Both the position numbers and the translations under genes were made by a program. The notes beneath the pieces are model-generated. The model made no database searches. It was not told the DNA's origin and worked only from the letters and a program-made list of their open reading frames with translations. DNA of 21,918 nucleotides from Campylobacteraceae bacterium (lineage in GTDB: Bacteria > Campylobacterota > Campylobacteria > Campylobacterales > Sulfurovaceae). The stretch is taken from contig JALVPA010000001.1 of the NCBI GenBank assembly GCA_027026055.1, positions 1 to 21,918 on the forward strand, written 5' to 3'. This document shows positions 14,184 to 21,918 of this stretch, one piece after another; the first letter of the stretch is position 1, and each line of letters opens with the position of its first letter.

Positions 14184-15425
14184 ATGACCGTCTCCTCACT
14201 CAATGCCAAAATCAAATCTCTTCTTGAGGCCACTTTTATGCATGTGACGGTGGAAGGAGAGGTGAGTTCGGCGACTTATCACGGTTCGGGGCATCTTTAC
14301 TTTACGCTTAAAGACGACGAAAGTACGCTTCGATGTGTGATGTGGCGCAGCAATGTCGCCAAAACGAAATTTCACATCGAAGCGGGAATGCATCTGGTGG
14401 TGCACGGTTCGGTCGGTGTCTATGTGCCGCGCGGCGAATATCAGCTTTATGCCGTATCGATGGAACCGTACGGACAAGGCGCATTGGCGCTTGCGTTCGA
14501 ACAGCTCAAGAAAAAACTCGAAGCCAAAGGTTATTTTGACACGGCACGGAAAAAAAGATTACCGAAGTTTCCAAAACATATCGTACTTGTGACGGCGGAG
14601 GGCGGTGCGGCGTTGCAAGATATGCTCAAGGTGATTCGCAAGCGTTGGGAACTGCTGCGGGTCACAGTCGTCGATACGCCGGTACAAGGTGAAGGAGCGG
14701 CACAAAAAATTGCCGAAGCGTTGCGTTACGCCGATACGCTGGGTGCGGATATCGTCGTCACCGGACGCGGCGGCGGCAGTACGGAAGATTTGTGGGCGTT
14801 TAACGAAGAGGTCGTCGCCGATGCGATTTTTGCGATGCAAACGCCGGTTGTCAGCGCCGTAGGGCATGAGGTCGATACGCTTATTAGCGATTTTGTCGCC
14901 GATATGCGTGCCCCTACGCCTTCGGCGGCTATGGAGATGATATTGCCCGACAGAGACGAGATGCTCTATTATCTTGATGAAATGTCGGTGGGATACGACG
15001 AGCGGATAGAGCGTCTCTTTGCTTTCAAGTTTGACAAAGCAAAACATCTGCTTTCTTTGCTGCATAGTTACGCGCCGATGAAGCAACTTGTAAATCTACT
15101 CGAATACGCCGAGTCTTTGAAAAAGCAGTTGACATTTACGATAGAGCAATATTTTTTAAGAAAATCCGTAAATTTACCTTCGTTACAAAGAGAATACGAA
15201 ACGTTCTTCGATACGGTATTTTCCGCAAAAGAGAAACAGCTTCGACTTTATGAGCAGAGATTGCTTCAGCTCAATCCGCGTGCAGGCCATAAAAAAGGGT
15301 GGGCGCGTATTTTCAAACGAGGGAAAGTCGTTTCGCTTTCCGAGTTGGCACTACGGGAAGAATTTACGATAGAAGATGCGGAGACGATTGTGCGGGCGAA
15401 ATGCTTAAGTAAAAAAACGGTATAG
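14181..15425 (+). CDS. xseA: Exodeoxyribonuclease VII large subunit
   Basis: Exonuclease VII degrades single-stranded DNA from either end, working with the small subunit XseB. The 414-residue protein has an N-terminal OB-fold (about 1-100, with VEGEVSSATYHGSGHLYFTLKD), then the catalytic domain with GRGGGSTEDLWAFNEE (195-210) and SAVGHEVDTLISDFVADMRAPTPSAA (from 225), both diagnostic. A coiled-coil region (about 260-370) and a short C-terminal segment (GWARIFKRGKVVSLSEL) follow. Three in-frame starts are possible: TTG 14175 (best spacing, 6 bases, to AAGGAG), ATG 14181 and ATG 14184; family N-termini of the type MTVSELN favour an ATG. xseB is not next to it here. The ribosome-binding site lies in a strong hairpin. 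Confidence 0.95.
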   Translation: MMTVSSLNAKIKSLLEATFMHVTVEGEVSSATYHGSGHLYFTLKDDESTLRCVMWRSNVAKTKFHIEAGMHLVVHGSVGVYVPRGEYQLYAVSMEPYGQGALALAFEQLKKKLEAKGYFDTARKKRLPKFPKHIVLVTAEGGAALQDMLKVIRKRWELLRVTVVDTPVQGEGAAQKIAEALRYADTLGADIVVTGRGGGSTEDLWAFNEEVVADAIFAMQTPVVSAVGHEVDTLISDFVADMRAPTPSAAMEMILPDRDEMLYYLDEMSVGYDERIERLFAFKFDKAKHLLSLLHSYAPMKQLVNLLEYAESLKKQLTFTIEQYFLRKSVNLPSLQREYETFFDTVFSAKEKQLRLYEQRLLQLNPRAGHKKGWARIFKRGKVVSLSELALREEFTIEDAETIVRAKCLSKKTV

Positions 15426-15479
15426 TGCAATATTTGTTTGTCGAACCTTATATGACGAATCGTTGAAAAGAGAAGAGAA

Positions 15480-17390
15480 ATGGGAAATTGGATCTTTGCG
15501 CTCGGAGGCGGGATAGTTGCCGGATTGGGGATGGGAATCGGCATAGCCGTAAGTAGAGAAAGCAAATTAAAAAACAGTTATAAAACAACATTGTCCGCGT
15601 TGGAAAAAAGCTTTTCGGTGAGCGACGATGCGATCTTTATCGTAAGCGAAGAGATGGAGTTTCTTTTCACCAATCCGAAAGCTCAAAAACTTTTGTCGAT
15701 TCCGAAAGCAACGTTTAAAGAGCCTTTTAAAGAGTCGATATATATACGTATCAAAAATGACACGCAACCGTTACAGGAGTGTTTCGATACGGTAAAACGT
15801 CATAAAAAAGAGACATTGTACACGTTGCCCGATATTGTCATCTCCAAAGAAGAAAAAGTTAAAAACGGTAAATCCGTTACGATGTATATCGAGCCGCTTT
15901 ACGATCAGAATCGACGAAGGCTCTTTCTTGTTATTTTAAAAGATATCGAACAAAAACGCAAAGAAACGGCATTGATGGATACTCATCAACTTACGGGTTT
16001 ACCGAATAAAATTCAGGCAAAGAAAGATCTGCATCGTTTTTTTTCTCAAATCCATCAAAAAAAGCATCAAAAAATGGCGTTGATGGTGGTCGAAATCGAT
16101 CATCTCGTCAAAATCAGAGCGACTATCGGAGACGAGCAAGCCGATAAGATGCTGCAATCCATTGCGAACGAATTGCAACAAATGGCGCAAGAGAACGGTT
16201 ATCATCTCTATCACACCTTTAGCAATCATTTTTTGTTTATTTTACCCGAAATCGAAAGCAATGTGACCATTCATGCTTTTTTCGATACGATGCAAAAAAA
16301 ATTGAAAAACTTCTATACTCTCGATGCTGCAAACTTGCACATGAGCGCTTCCGTCGGCGCCGTTATCTATCCGGAAGGCAGTACGACCTATACGATATGG
16401 GACAACTGTTACAAAGCTTTGGATGAGGCGAAAGAAAAGGGTCACGGCCATTGCATTATCTATAAGCGTGCGGAGATTGCTCAAAAATACGACGAAATTA
16501 AACTTTACAACGCCATTCACGATGCGATCGAAGGAGGAGAATTTGAGATTTATTACCAGCCTATCGTGCGTACGGGCGATCACGAAGTAGTGGCAGCAGA
16601 GGCGTTGATACGATGGAAACACCCCGAATACGGATATGTGCCGCCGCCGATTTTTATCCCAATGTTGGAAAAGTCCGGGTATATCGTTGAGTTGGGGAAG
16701 TATGTACTTTCCGAAGTACTCAAGCAACAAAAAAAGTGGGAACTTTTCAAATTCAAACCCATCGAAGTATCGATCAACATGTCTCTTTTGGAACTGGAAT
16801 CCGGAGAGTTCGTAAGCTATGTGTCGCAAAAGTTGCAAGAACATCAAGTAGCACCGGAGTTGATCAAGTTTGAGATCACCGAGGGTATCGCGATGCAAAA
16901 CGAAACGGTCATTGCCGAACAACTCAATGCTTTGAAACGCTTGGGGGTAGGGATCGCTTTGGATGATTTCGGGACGGGGTATACCTCTTTTTCTTATTTG
17001 AAGAAAATACCGGCGACGGTACTCAAAATCGATAAAAGCTTACTTGAAAATATCGTACGCAACCAAGAAGATCAACAGATCATCCATGCCATGATCGAAC
17101 TCGCACACAATTTGGATATGAAAATTGTTGCGGAGGGGATAGAGACGAAACAGATGGTCGATATCCTAACGGAGTTTCGTTGCGATTATTTGCAGGGATA
17201 CTATTTTTCCAAGCCTCTCCCGGTATTCGAATTTCAAGAAAAAATACGTTTTTCATCCAAAGTCGATACGACGCTTTCCGAACCGAAAGTTCAAAACGCA
17301 CTAAACACGCCGCCGGTACGCAGTGTCAATCAACGTATCAGAGAGTATCAAAAAGAGGATGAAGACGACATTTTGGAGTTGAAAGAGTAA
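15480..17390 (+). CDS. Membrane-anchored PAS / degenerate GGDEF / EAL c-di-GMP phosphodiesterase
   Basis: The 636-residue protein has an N-terminal hydrophobic helix (about 4-24, glycine-rich), a PAS-like segment (about 35-155), a GGDEF-fold domain (about 165-330) and an EAL domain (about 345-595). The GGDEF signature is replaced by FSNHF at 247-251, so cyclase activity is not expected. The EAL domain keeps E374-A375-L376, the Asn in SINMS, the Glu in EITEG, D495-D496 in DDFGTG, the Lys in LKIDKS, the Glu in AEGIET and the Gln of LQGYYFSKP. This predicts active hydrolysis of cyclic-di-GMP at the inner membrane. A charged tail (about 600-636) follows. ATG 15480 has AAGAGAAGAGA before it. It stands 54 bases after xseA and is convergent with groEL. 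Confidence 0.9.
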   Translation: MGNWIFALGGGIVAGLGMGIGIAVSRESKLKNSYKTTLSALEKSFSVSDDAIFIVSEEMEFLFTNPKAQKLLSIPKATFKEPFKESIYIRIKNDTQPLQECFDTVKRHKKETLYTLPDIVISKEEKVKNGKSVTMYIEPLYDQNRRRLFLVILKDIEQKRKETALMDTHQLTGLPNKIQAKKDLHRFFSQIHQKKHQKMALMVVEIDHLVKIRATIGDEQADKMLQSIANELQQMAQENGYHLYHTFSNHFLFILPEIESNVTIHAFFDTMQKKLKNFYTLDAANLHMSASVGAVIYPEGSTTYTIWDNCYKALDEAKEKGHGHCIIYKRAEIAQKYDEIKLYNAIHDAIEGGEFEIYYQPIVRTGDHEVVAAEALIRWKHPEYGYVPPPIFIPMLEKSGYIVELGKYVLSEVLKQQKKWELFKFKPIEVSINMSLLELESGEFVSYVSQKLQEHQVAPELIKFEITEGIAMQNETVIAEQLNALKRLGVGIALDDFGTGYTSFSYLKKIPATVLKIDKSLLENIVRNQEDQQIIHAMIELAHNLDMKIVAEGIETKQMVDILTEFRCDYLQGYYFSKPLPVFEFQEKIRFSSKVDTTLSEPKVQNALNTPPVRSVNQRIREYQKEDEDDILELKE

Positions 17391-17407
17391 AACAGTAAGA
17401 AGAGAAG

Positions 17408-17425
17408 TCTTCCAAGAAAGGAAGA
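17408..17425. terminator. Weak hairpin between the convergent EAL and groEL genes
   Basis: TCTTCC-AAGAAA-GGAAGA forms a 6-bp stem with a 6-base loop in the 42-base gap. On the - strand (the groEL side) it is followed by a pyrimidine-rich CTTCTCTTCTT rather than a true T-run, so it is at best a weak terminator for groEL. Confidence 0.3.
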
Positions 17426-17432
17426 GAGGGGA

Positions 17433-19058
<1,626 letters not shown>

Positions 19059-19087
19059 CTTTCTCTCCTTCTTATCTGTTTTTTATA

Positions 19088-19348
19088 TTAGCCTACGATA
19101 CCCAATACGTCGGAAACTTCGAGTACGAGATACTCTTTATCTTCAAGTACCAATTCCGTACCGCTGTATTTGCCAAATACGACCGTATCACCTTCTTTGA
19201 CTTCTTCTACATCGCTACCGATAGCGAGTACCTTTCCGCGTGAAGGCTTCTCTTTGGCGTTGTCCGGAATAATGATACCGCTAGCCGTTGTGGTCTCTTC
19301 TTCGATGCGTTCGACCAAAAGTCTGTCACCCAGTGGTTTGAAATTCAT
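19088..19348 (-). CDS. groES: Co-chaperonin GroES
   Basis: The 86-residue protein begins MNFKPLGDRLLVERIEEE and carries the mobile-loop segment TTASGIIIPDNAKEKPSRGKV and the C-terminal EYLVLEVSDVLGIVG, all typical of GroES, which caps GroEL. The frame is open 20 codons further upstream, but the ATG at 19346-19348 (complement) is supported by GTTGGAGGACAAC, with a strong GGAGG, and by the family N-terminus. It is the first gene of groES-groEL and is driven by a near-consensus promoter 40 bases upstream. Confidence 0.98.
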   Translation of the reverse strand: MNFKPLGDRLLVERIEEETTTASGIIIPDNAKEKPSRGKVLAIGSDVEEVKEGDTVVFGKYSGTELVLEDKEYLVLEVSDVLGIVG

Positions 19349-19387
19349 GTTGTCCTCCAACGTTGAGATCTGATTTTGTTTGATGGG

Positions 19388-19416
19388 ATTGTACAACATT
19401 TTTTTCAATTTGTCAA
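19388..19416 (-). promoter_or_regulatory. Sigma-70-type promoter of groES-groEL
   Basis: On the - strand TTGACA (19416-19411) and TACAAT (19393-19388) are separated by exactly 17 bases. This is a full -35 consensus and five of six -10 bases, the strongest promoter-like sequence in the window. The start site should fall near 19381, giving a leader of about 33 bases. Confidence 0.8.
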
Positions 19417-19421
19417 TAACA

Positions 19422-19440
19422 TTTAGTCAAAAAGACTAAA
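19422..19440. promoter_or_regulatory. Inverted repeat upstream of groES, putative operator
   Basis: TTTAGTC-AAAAA-GACTAAA is a perfect 7-bp inverted repeat with a 5-base spacer, placed 5 bases upstream of the groES -35 box (about -42 to -60). It is not the CIRCE element (TTAGCACTC-N9-GAGTGCTAA) bound by HrcA nor the HAIR element (CTTGAGT-N7-ACTCAAG) bound by HspR, though it shares the outer TTAG...CTAA with CIRCE. It also lies between groES and the divergent promoter at 19491, so it could act on both. Confidence 0.55.
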
Positions 19441-19490
19441 ATATTTTGCAAATTTTTTTACAGTTTCGAGTTGCGTTTCACTATTTATGG

Positions 19491-19496
19491 TATAAT
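19491..19496 (+). promoter_or_regulatory. -10 box for the glutaredoxin-like gene
   Basis: TATAAT preceded by CTATTTATGG, without a clear -35 hexamer. A start near 19503 would leave a leader of about 24 bases containing TAAGGAG, a good ribosome-binding site before ATG 19527. Confidence 0.6.
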
Positions 19497-19526
19497 TCTG
19501 CGAAAAATCGTTAAGGAGCGATCATC

Positions 19527-19766
19527 ATGGAAAAGAAGCAAAAAAAGGTGGTCATTTTTACTTCGCCCACATGCAAATGGTGTACGGTGGCCAAAGATTA
19601 TTTCAAAAAACGCGGGATGAAATTCAAAACCATCGATATCACCAAAGACGCCAAGGCGGCAAAAGATTGTGAGAGACACGGTTGTAGAGGCGTGCCCGTA
19701 ATCTTGATCGGGAGTCGATGGATTTGTGGATTCGATCAAAAAGCGATCGAAAAGGCATTGGGATAA
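19527..19766 (+). CDS. Small glutaredoxin/thioredoxin-fold protein
   Basis: The 79-residue protein is a single glutaredoxin-like domain: strand VVIFTSPTCKWC with the redox pair C16-K-W-C19, a helix, the strand KFKTIDITKD, the cis-proline loop GVPVILIG (P57) and a C-terminal helix after GFD. This is the size and motif order of NrdH-redoxin and related glutaredoxin-family proteins, which reduce disulfides in the cytoplasm. Three further cysteines (C48, C53, C67) are unusual for so small a protein. ATG 19527 follows TAAGGAGCGATCATC. It is transcribed divergently from groES-groEL, which may reflect a shared stress response (inference). The electron donor and the substrate are unknown. Confidence 0.85.
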   Translation: MEKKQKKVVIFTSPTCKWCTVAKDYFKKRGMKFKTIDITKDAKAAKDCERHGCRGVPVILIGSRWICGFDQKAIEKALG

Positions 19767-19820
19767 GGTATTTAATGGTTTTTTAAGAAAGAATCGATTA
19801 AACTTTCGACCTCCAAAGAC

Positions 19821-19897
19821 GTCAAGGTAGCTCAGCTGGTTAGAGCGCTGGTCTCATAAGCCGGAGGTCGGGAGTTCAAGTCTCCCTCTTGACACCA
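19821..19897 (+). tRNA. tRNA-Met (CAT), elongator type
   Basis: A complete 77-base cloverleaf with encoded CCA. The acceptor stem GTCAAGG pairs with TCTTGAC (one G-T), the D arm is GCTC...GAGC, the anticodon stem CTGGT pairs with GCCGG around loop CTCATAA with anticodon CAT at 19855-19857, and the T arm is GGGAG-TTCAAGT-CTCCC. The G1-C72 pair, and the absence of the GGG/CCC anticodon-stem pairs of initiator tRNA, argue for elongator tRNA-Met. A CAT tRNA modified to read AUA (Ile2) cannot be fully excluded from sequence alone. Confidence 0.93.
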
Positions 19898-19984
19898 TTT
19901 ATACCTCTTTCGAATAGATTTCAAACTCAATAAACTCTACATGCATCGTTTTTTACAAAAATCATCGCTTTCTTATTTGCGGCA

Positions 19985-20014
19985 TTGATAGTTTAATTAA
20001 AAAAAGAGTAATAT
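19985..20014 (+). promoter_or_regulatory. Promoter for the small beta-barrel/lipoprotein pair
   Basis: TTGATA (19985-19990) and TAATAT (20009-20014) are 18 bases apart in the 164-base gap after the tRNA. A start near 20021 would give a leader of about 40 bases before ATG 20062. I see nothing else in this gap. Confidence 0.45.
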
Positions 20015-20061
20015 ATAGCTACACAACCGGATTTCGAAAATTTCAAAAGAAGGGGTATGTT

Positions 20062-20583
20062 ATGACGAAAAAATTGTTGGGCGGTTTGACGGCGTTTGCA
20101 TTGGCAACGAGTCTCTACGCAGACGAATTGGGCAGTAGTCAACGCTTTATCGGTCTGGAGATCGGTGCGGGACAAGTTCAAGGAGATACGCCTGTCGAGA
20201 TAGGACATGAGGGTGATGCGATAGAATACGGTCTACGCATCGGTGCACAAGACGGTCAATGGCGTACGACGTTTTTGTTCGACTATTTCGATAGTTCCGA
20301 CGATGATCAAAATGTCGAGAAAGGAATGCTGACGGTTGATTATTTCTTCCTTGATTCGCTCTCGAACAGTGTACGTCCTTTTATCGGAGTAAATCTCGGT
20401 TATGCAAATTACGAGAGTACCTTCTTTGACGATTCCGGCGTTCTTTACGGAGGACAAGTCGGCGTTGTCGTCGGTTTGACGGAAAGTATCGATCTCGATA
20501 TTGCGTTTCGCTACTCTTTGAGCGATATCGATATTATGGATCATACCAGCGAAATTATGTTGGGTGTCAATTACCTCTTTTAA
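20062..20583 (+). CDS. Small outer-membrane beta-barrel protein
   Basis: The 173-residue protein starts with a clear signal peptide (MTKKLLGGLTAFALATSLYA, cleavage after YA). The mature part consists of alternating strands such as RFIGLEIGAGQVQG, IEYGLRIGAQ, WRTTFLFDYFD, RPFIGVNLGYANYES, YGGQVGVVVGL, IDLDIAFRYSL and the final EIMLGVNYLF, ending in Phe. The size and strand count fit an eight-stranded OmpA/OmpX-like barrel with acidic loops (SSDDDQNVEK). ATG 20062 follows AGAAGGGG. It is followed 12 bases later by a lipoprotein gene, apparently co-transcribed. Its function is unknown; proteins of this type often stabilise the surface or bind ligands. Confidence 0.75.
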   Translation: MTKKLLGGLTAFALATSLYADELGSSQRFIGLEIGAGQVQGDTPVEIGHEGDAIEYGLRIGAQDGQWRTTFLFDYFDSSDDDQNVEKGMLTVDYFFLDSLSNSVRPFIGVNLGYANYESTFFDDSGVLYGGQVGVVVGLTESIDLDIAFRYSLSDIDIMDHTSEIMLGVNYLF

Positions 20584-20595
20584 AAGGTTTTGTCT

Positions 20596-21360
20596 ATGAA
20601 AATGAAATATGCGGGTTGGGCGGCAGTTGTGACGGCTGCAATCTTATTGAACGGATGCGGAAGCGACAGTAAAGTGAACGGAGGGGCGGGAAGAACCGGT
20701 GAAGCGACCATTTCGATTGCGCCGTACGGTTCTCCGACCGCTTCGAGTATCGGCGGATGTATTCAGTATTTCGTAGTGCATGGAATTGATGATAACGGTG
20801 TGGCCATACCTCATTTGAACGTCAAGGCACGAATGATTGTGGATCCTAAAGTAGGAGGAAACAACGGTATCGTCTTTATCGACGATTCGACGGTTAAATT
20901 TAAAGATCCGACACAAAACTTCGAAAGTTTACGTATCACGAGAGAAAATAATCTTATTATTCGTCCTTTGCCTGCGCGAGCACATCCGTCTTATGTAGGC
21001 GACTGGGGTATTTATTCGGTCTTCGGTGACACTCTTGTACTTACAGATCCTGCATACAACGTAACGCCGACGGATGGTTTGTCGTATTACGTGGGTGACG
21101 AGAGAGCTTTTGTAAAAGGAAAATTTGCCGTAGCACATATCGATAATTTGAAAGACGGTAACGGAACAGTAATGACGGAAGACGGCTATACCTATTTTGC
21201 TATTGCGTATGATGAAGTATTGGGCGAAAAAAATATTCCTTTTGTGGTCGGTGCGCATATCGAGGGATATCGCGTAGGCAATATCTATGAAGGAAGATTT
21301 GCCGATTGTGCCGAAATTGAGGATATCAACGTCACAGCAGAAACCAATAGCACTTCATAG
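20596..21360 (+). CDS. Predicted lipoprotein of unknown function
   Basis: From ATG 20596 (AAAAGG 8 bases upstream) the 254-residue protein has a lipoprotein signal: basic start MKMK, a hydrophobic stretch and the lipobox ILLNGC with acylated C21, followed by GSDS. A TTG two codons upstream (20590) is a less likely start. The mature part is beta-rich and soluble, with a region (about 45-100) reminiscent of bacterial Ig-like folds (VVHGIDDNGVAIPHLNVKARMIV). Two cysteines, in IGGCIQYF and FADCAEIE near the C-terminus, could form a disulfide joining the ends of the domain. I do not recognise the family. It follows the small beta-barrel gene closely, so the two may act together at the outer membrane. 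Confidence 0.75.
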   Translation: MKMKYAGWAAVVTAAILLNGCGSDSKVNGGAGRTGEATISIAPYGSPTASSIGGCIQYFVVHGIDDNGVAIPHLNVKARMIVDPKVGGNNGIVFIDDSTVKFKDPTQNFESLRITRENNLIIRPLPARAHPSYVGDWGIYSVFGDTLVLTDPAYNVTPTDGLSYYVGDERAFVKGKFAVAHIDNLKDGNGTVMTEDGYTYFAIAYDEVLGEKNIPFVVGAHIEGYRVGNIYEGRFADCAEIEDINVTAETNSTS

Positions 21361-21385
21361 TTATAGATAACCTACGTTTGGCGAT

Positions 21386-21417
21386 AGGCGGATTGCATAT
21401 TAACCGCTCAACCGCCT
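21386..21417 (+). terminator. Weak terminator-like stem after the lipoprotein gene
   Basis: AGGCGG and CCGCCT form a 6-bp stem around a 20-base loop, followed by TTATACTTTTTT. A competing shorter pairing (GCGG with CCGC at 21404-21407) is possible. The T-run is interrupted, so this is only a tentative terminator. Confidence 0.35.
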
Positions 21418-21433
21418 TTATACTTTTTTCCAC

Positions 21434-21439
21434 TATAAT
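21434..21439 (+). promoter_or_regulatory. -10 box for serS
   Basis: TATAAT after ACTTTTTTCCAC, without a clear -35 hexamer. It would give a start near 21446 and a leader of about 27 bases with only a weak ribosome-binding site (CCGGA) before ATG 21473. Confidence 0.5.
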
Positions 21440-21472
21440 TTCCCGATTTATATATAAAACCGGACAATCATC

Positions 21473-21918
21473 ATGATAAATTTAAAATACCTGGAAAATC
21501 ATTTCGAAGAGGCGGCATTACGTCTGCAACAAAAAGGTGTCGATACGGCGCTTTTGGAAAAACTTAAAACGCTTTTTTCCAAGAAAAAAGAAAAGACGGC
21601 GGCACTCGATGCGATGCGTGCGGAGCAAAACGCGTTTTCCAAGCAGTTCGGCATCTATAAAAAAGAAGGTAAAGATATTGCCGAGCTCAAAGCAAAACTC
21701 GATGCCAATAAAAAGGCGATGGCTCCGTTGGACGAAGAAGTAAAAGCATTGAACGAAACGCTGAACTCTTTAGCGTTGCAGATCCCGAACCTGCCCGATT
21801 CCAATGTGCCTATTGGAGAGGACGAAGAGGAACATGTCGAAATCAAGCGTGTTTCGGAGCCGCGATCATTTGATTTTCAGCCGCACGCGCACCGGCAGCT
21901 GGCGGGGCACCACGGTTG
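21473..21918 (+). CDS. serS: Seryl-tRNA synthetase, N-terminal part
   Basis: The gene runs off the window end; 148 codons are visible. The product starts MINLKYLENHFEEAALRLQQKG and forms the long antiparallel coiled coil that binds the long variable arm of tRNA-Ser (about 25-105, with KKKEKTAALDAMRAEQNAFSK and ELKAKLDANKKAMAPLDEEV). The linker LALQIPNLPDSNVPIGEDEEEHVEIKRVSEPRSFDF follows, the diagnostic SerRS junction into the catalytic domain. The enzyme charges tRNA-Ser in the cytoplasm. The class II catalytic motifs lie beyond the window, so integrity of the rest cannot be judged. Confidence 0.95.
   Translation, partial: MINLKYLENHFEEAALRLQQKGVDTALLEKLKTLFSKKKEKTAALDAMRAEQNAFSKQFGIYKKEGKDIAELKAKLDANKKAMAPLDEEVKALNETLNSLALQIPNLPDSNVPIGEDEEEHVEIKRVSEPRSFDFQPHAHRQLAGHHG

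Noticed and set aside
19422..19440. CIRCE or HAIR heat-shock operator
   Set aside because: Arm sequence and spacer length match neither consensus, so it is reported only as an unassigned inverted repeat.
19821..19897. Initiator tRNA-fMet or tRNA-Ile2
   Set aside because: The G1-C72 pair and the lack of three G-C pairs in the anticodon stem exclude the initiator type; Ile2 is possible but less like this sequence than elongator Met.

Overview
The window looks like a chromosomal segment of a Campylobacterota (Epsilonproteobacteria) species, probably a free-living, moderate-GC relative of Sulfurovum, Sulfurimonas or Hydrogenimonas. The basis is the gene order thrB–ylxR–infB–rbfA–rimP, the protein flavour of RibD, UbiE and XseA, and repeated TATAAT(T) -10 boxes without clear -35 boxes. 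The genus is inference. Nearly every gene is on the + strand; only groES-groEL is on the - strand.

Layout. (1) 1-3977: the end of thrB, then a compact translation cluster (ylxR, infB, rbfA, rimP) with overlapping or nearly touching genes. (2) 4161-10316: a three-gene sensory cluster, noticeably more AT-rich in places. It holds an HD-GYP response regulator, a large hybrid histidine kinase with three tandem periplasmic solute-binding-type sensor domains, and an OprD-like outer-membrane porin whose start overlaps the kinase stop (ATGA). (3) 10455-12179: a periplasmic von Willebrand A (YfbK-like) protein with its own promoter. (4) 12204-13935: ribD, probably leaderless, overlapping ubiE, which starts at TTG. 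(5) 13936-14183: an unusual non-coding insert of tandem heptanucleotide repeats, an 18-base palindrome and a 12-bp perfect hairpin that buries the xseA ribosome-binding site. (6) 14181-17390: xseA and a membrane-anchored PAS / degenerate GGDEF / intact EAL protein. (7) 17433-19348: groES-groEL on the - strand, with a near-consensus sigma-70 promoter and an inverted repeat that is not a standard CIRCE or HAIR. (8) 19527-21918: a divergent small glutaredoxin-like protein, an elongator-type tRNA-Met, a small beta-barrel protein plus an unrecognised lipoprotein, and the 5' part of serS.

Together the window is mostly housekeeping (translation initiation, riboflavin and quinone synthesis, chaperonin, DNA repair, tRNA and its charging) interleaved with signalling. 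Two proteins are predicted c-di-GMP phosphodiesterases: the HD-GYP regulator and the EAL protein. The hybrid kinase is the likely input to the HD-GYP regulator, and the coupled porin may bring in the sensed solutes. I see no CRISPR array, transposase, prophage or toxin-antitoxin genes. The most unusual points are the xseA hairpin with its repeat insert, the groES upstream inverted repeat, and the triple-sensor kinase coupled to a porin.
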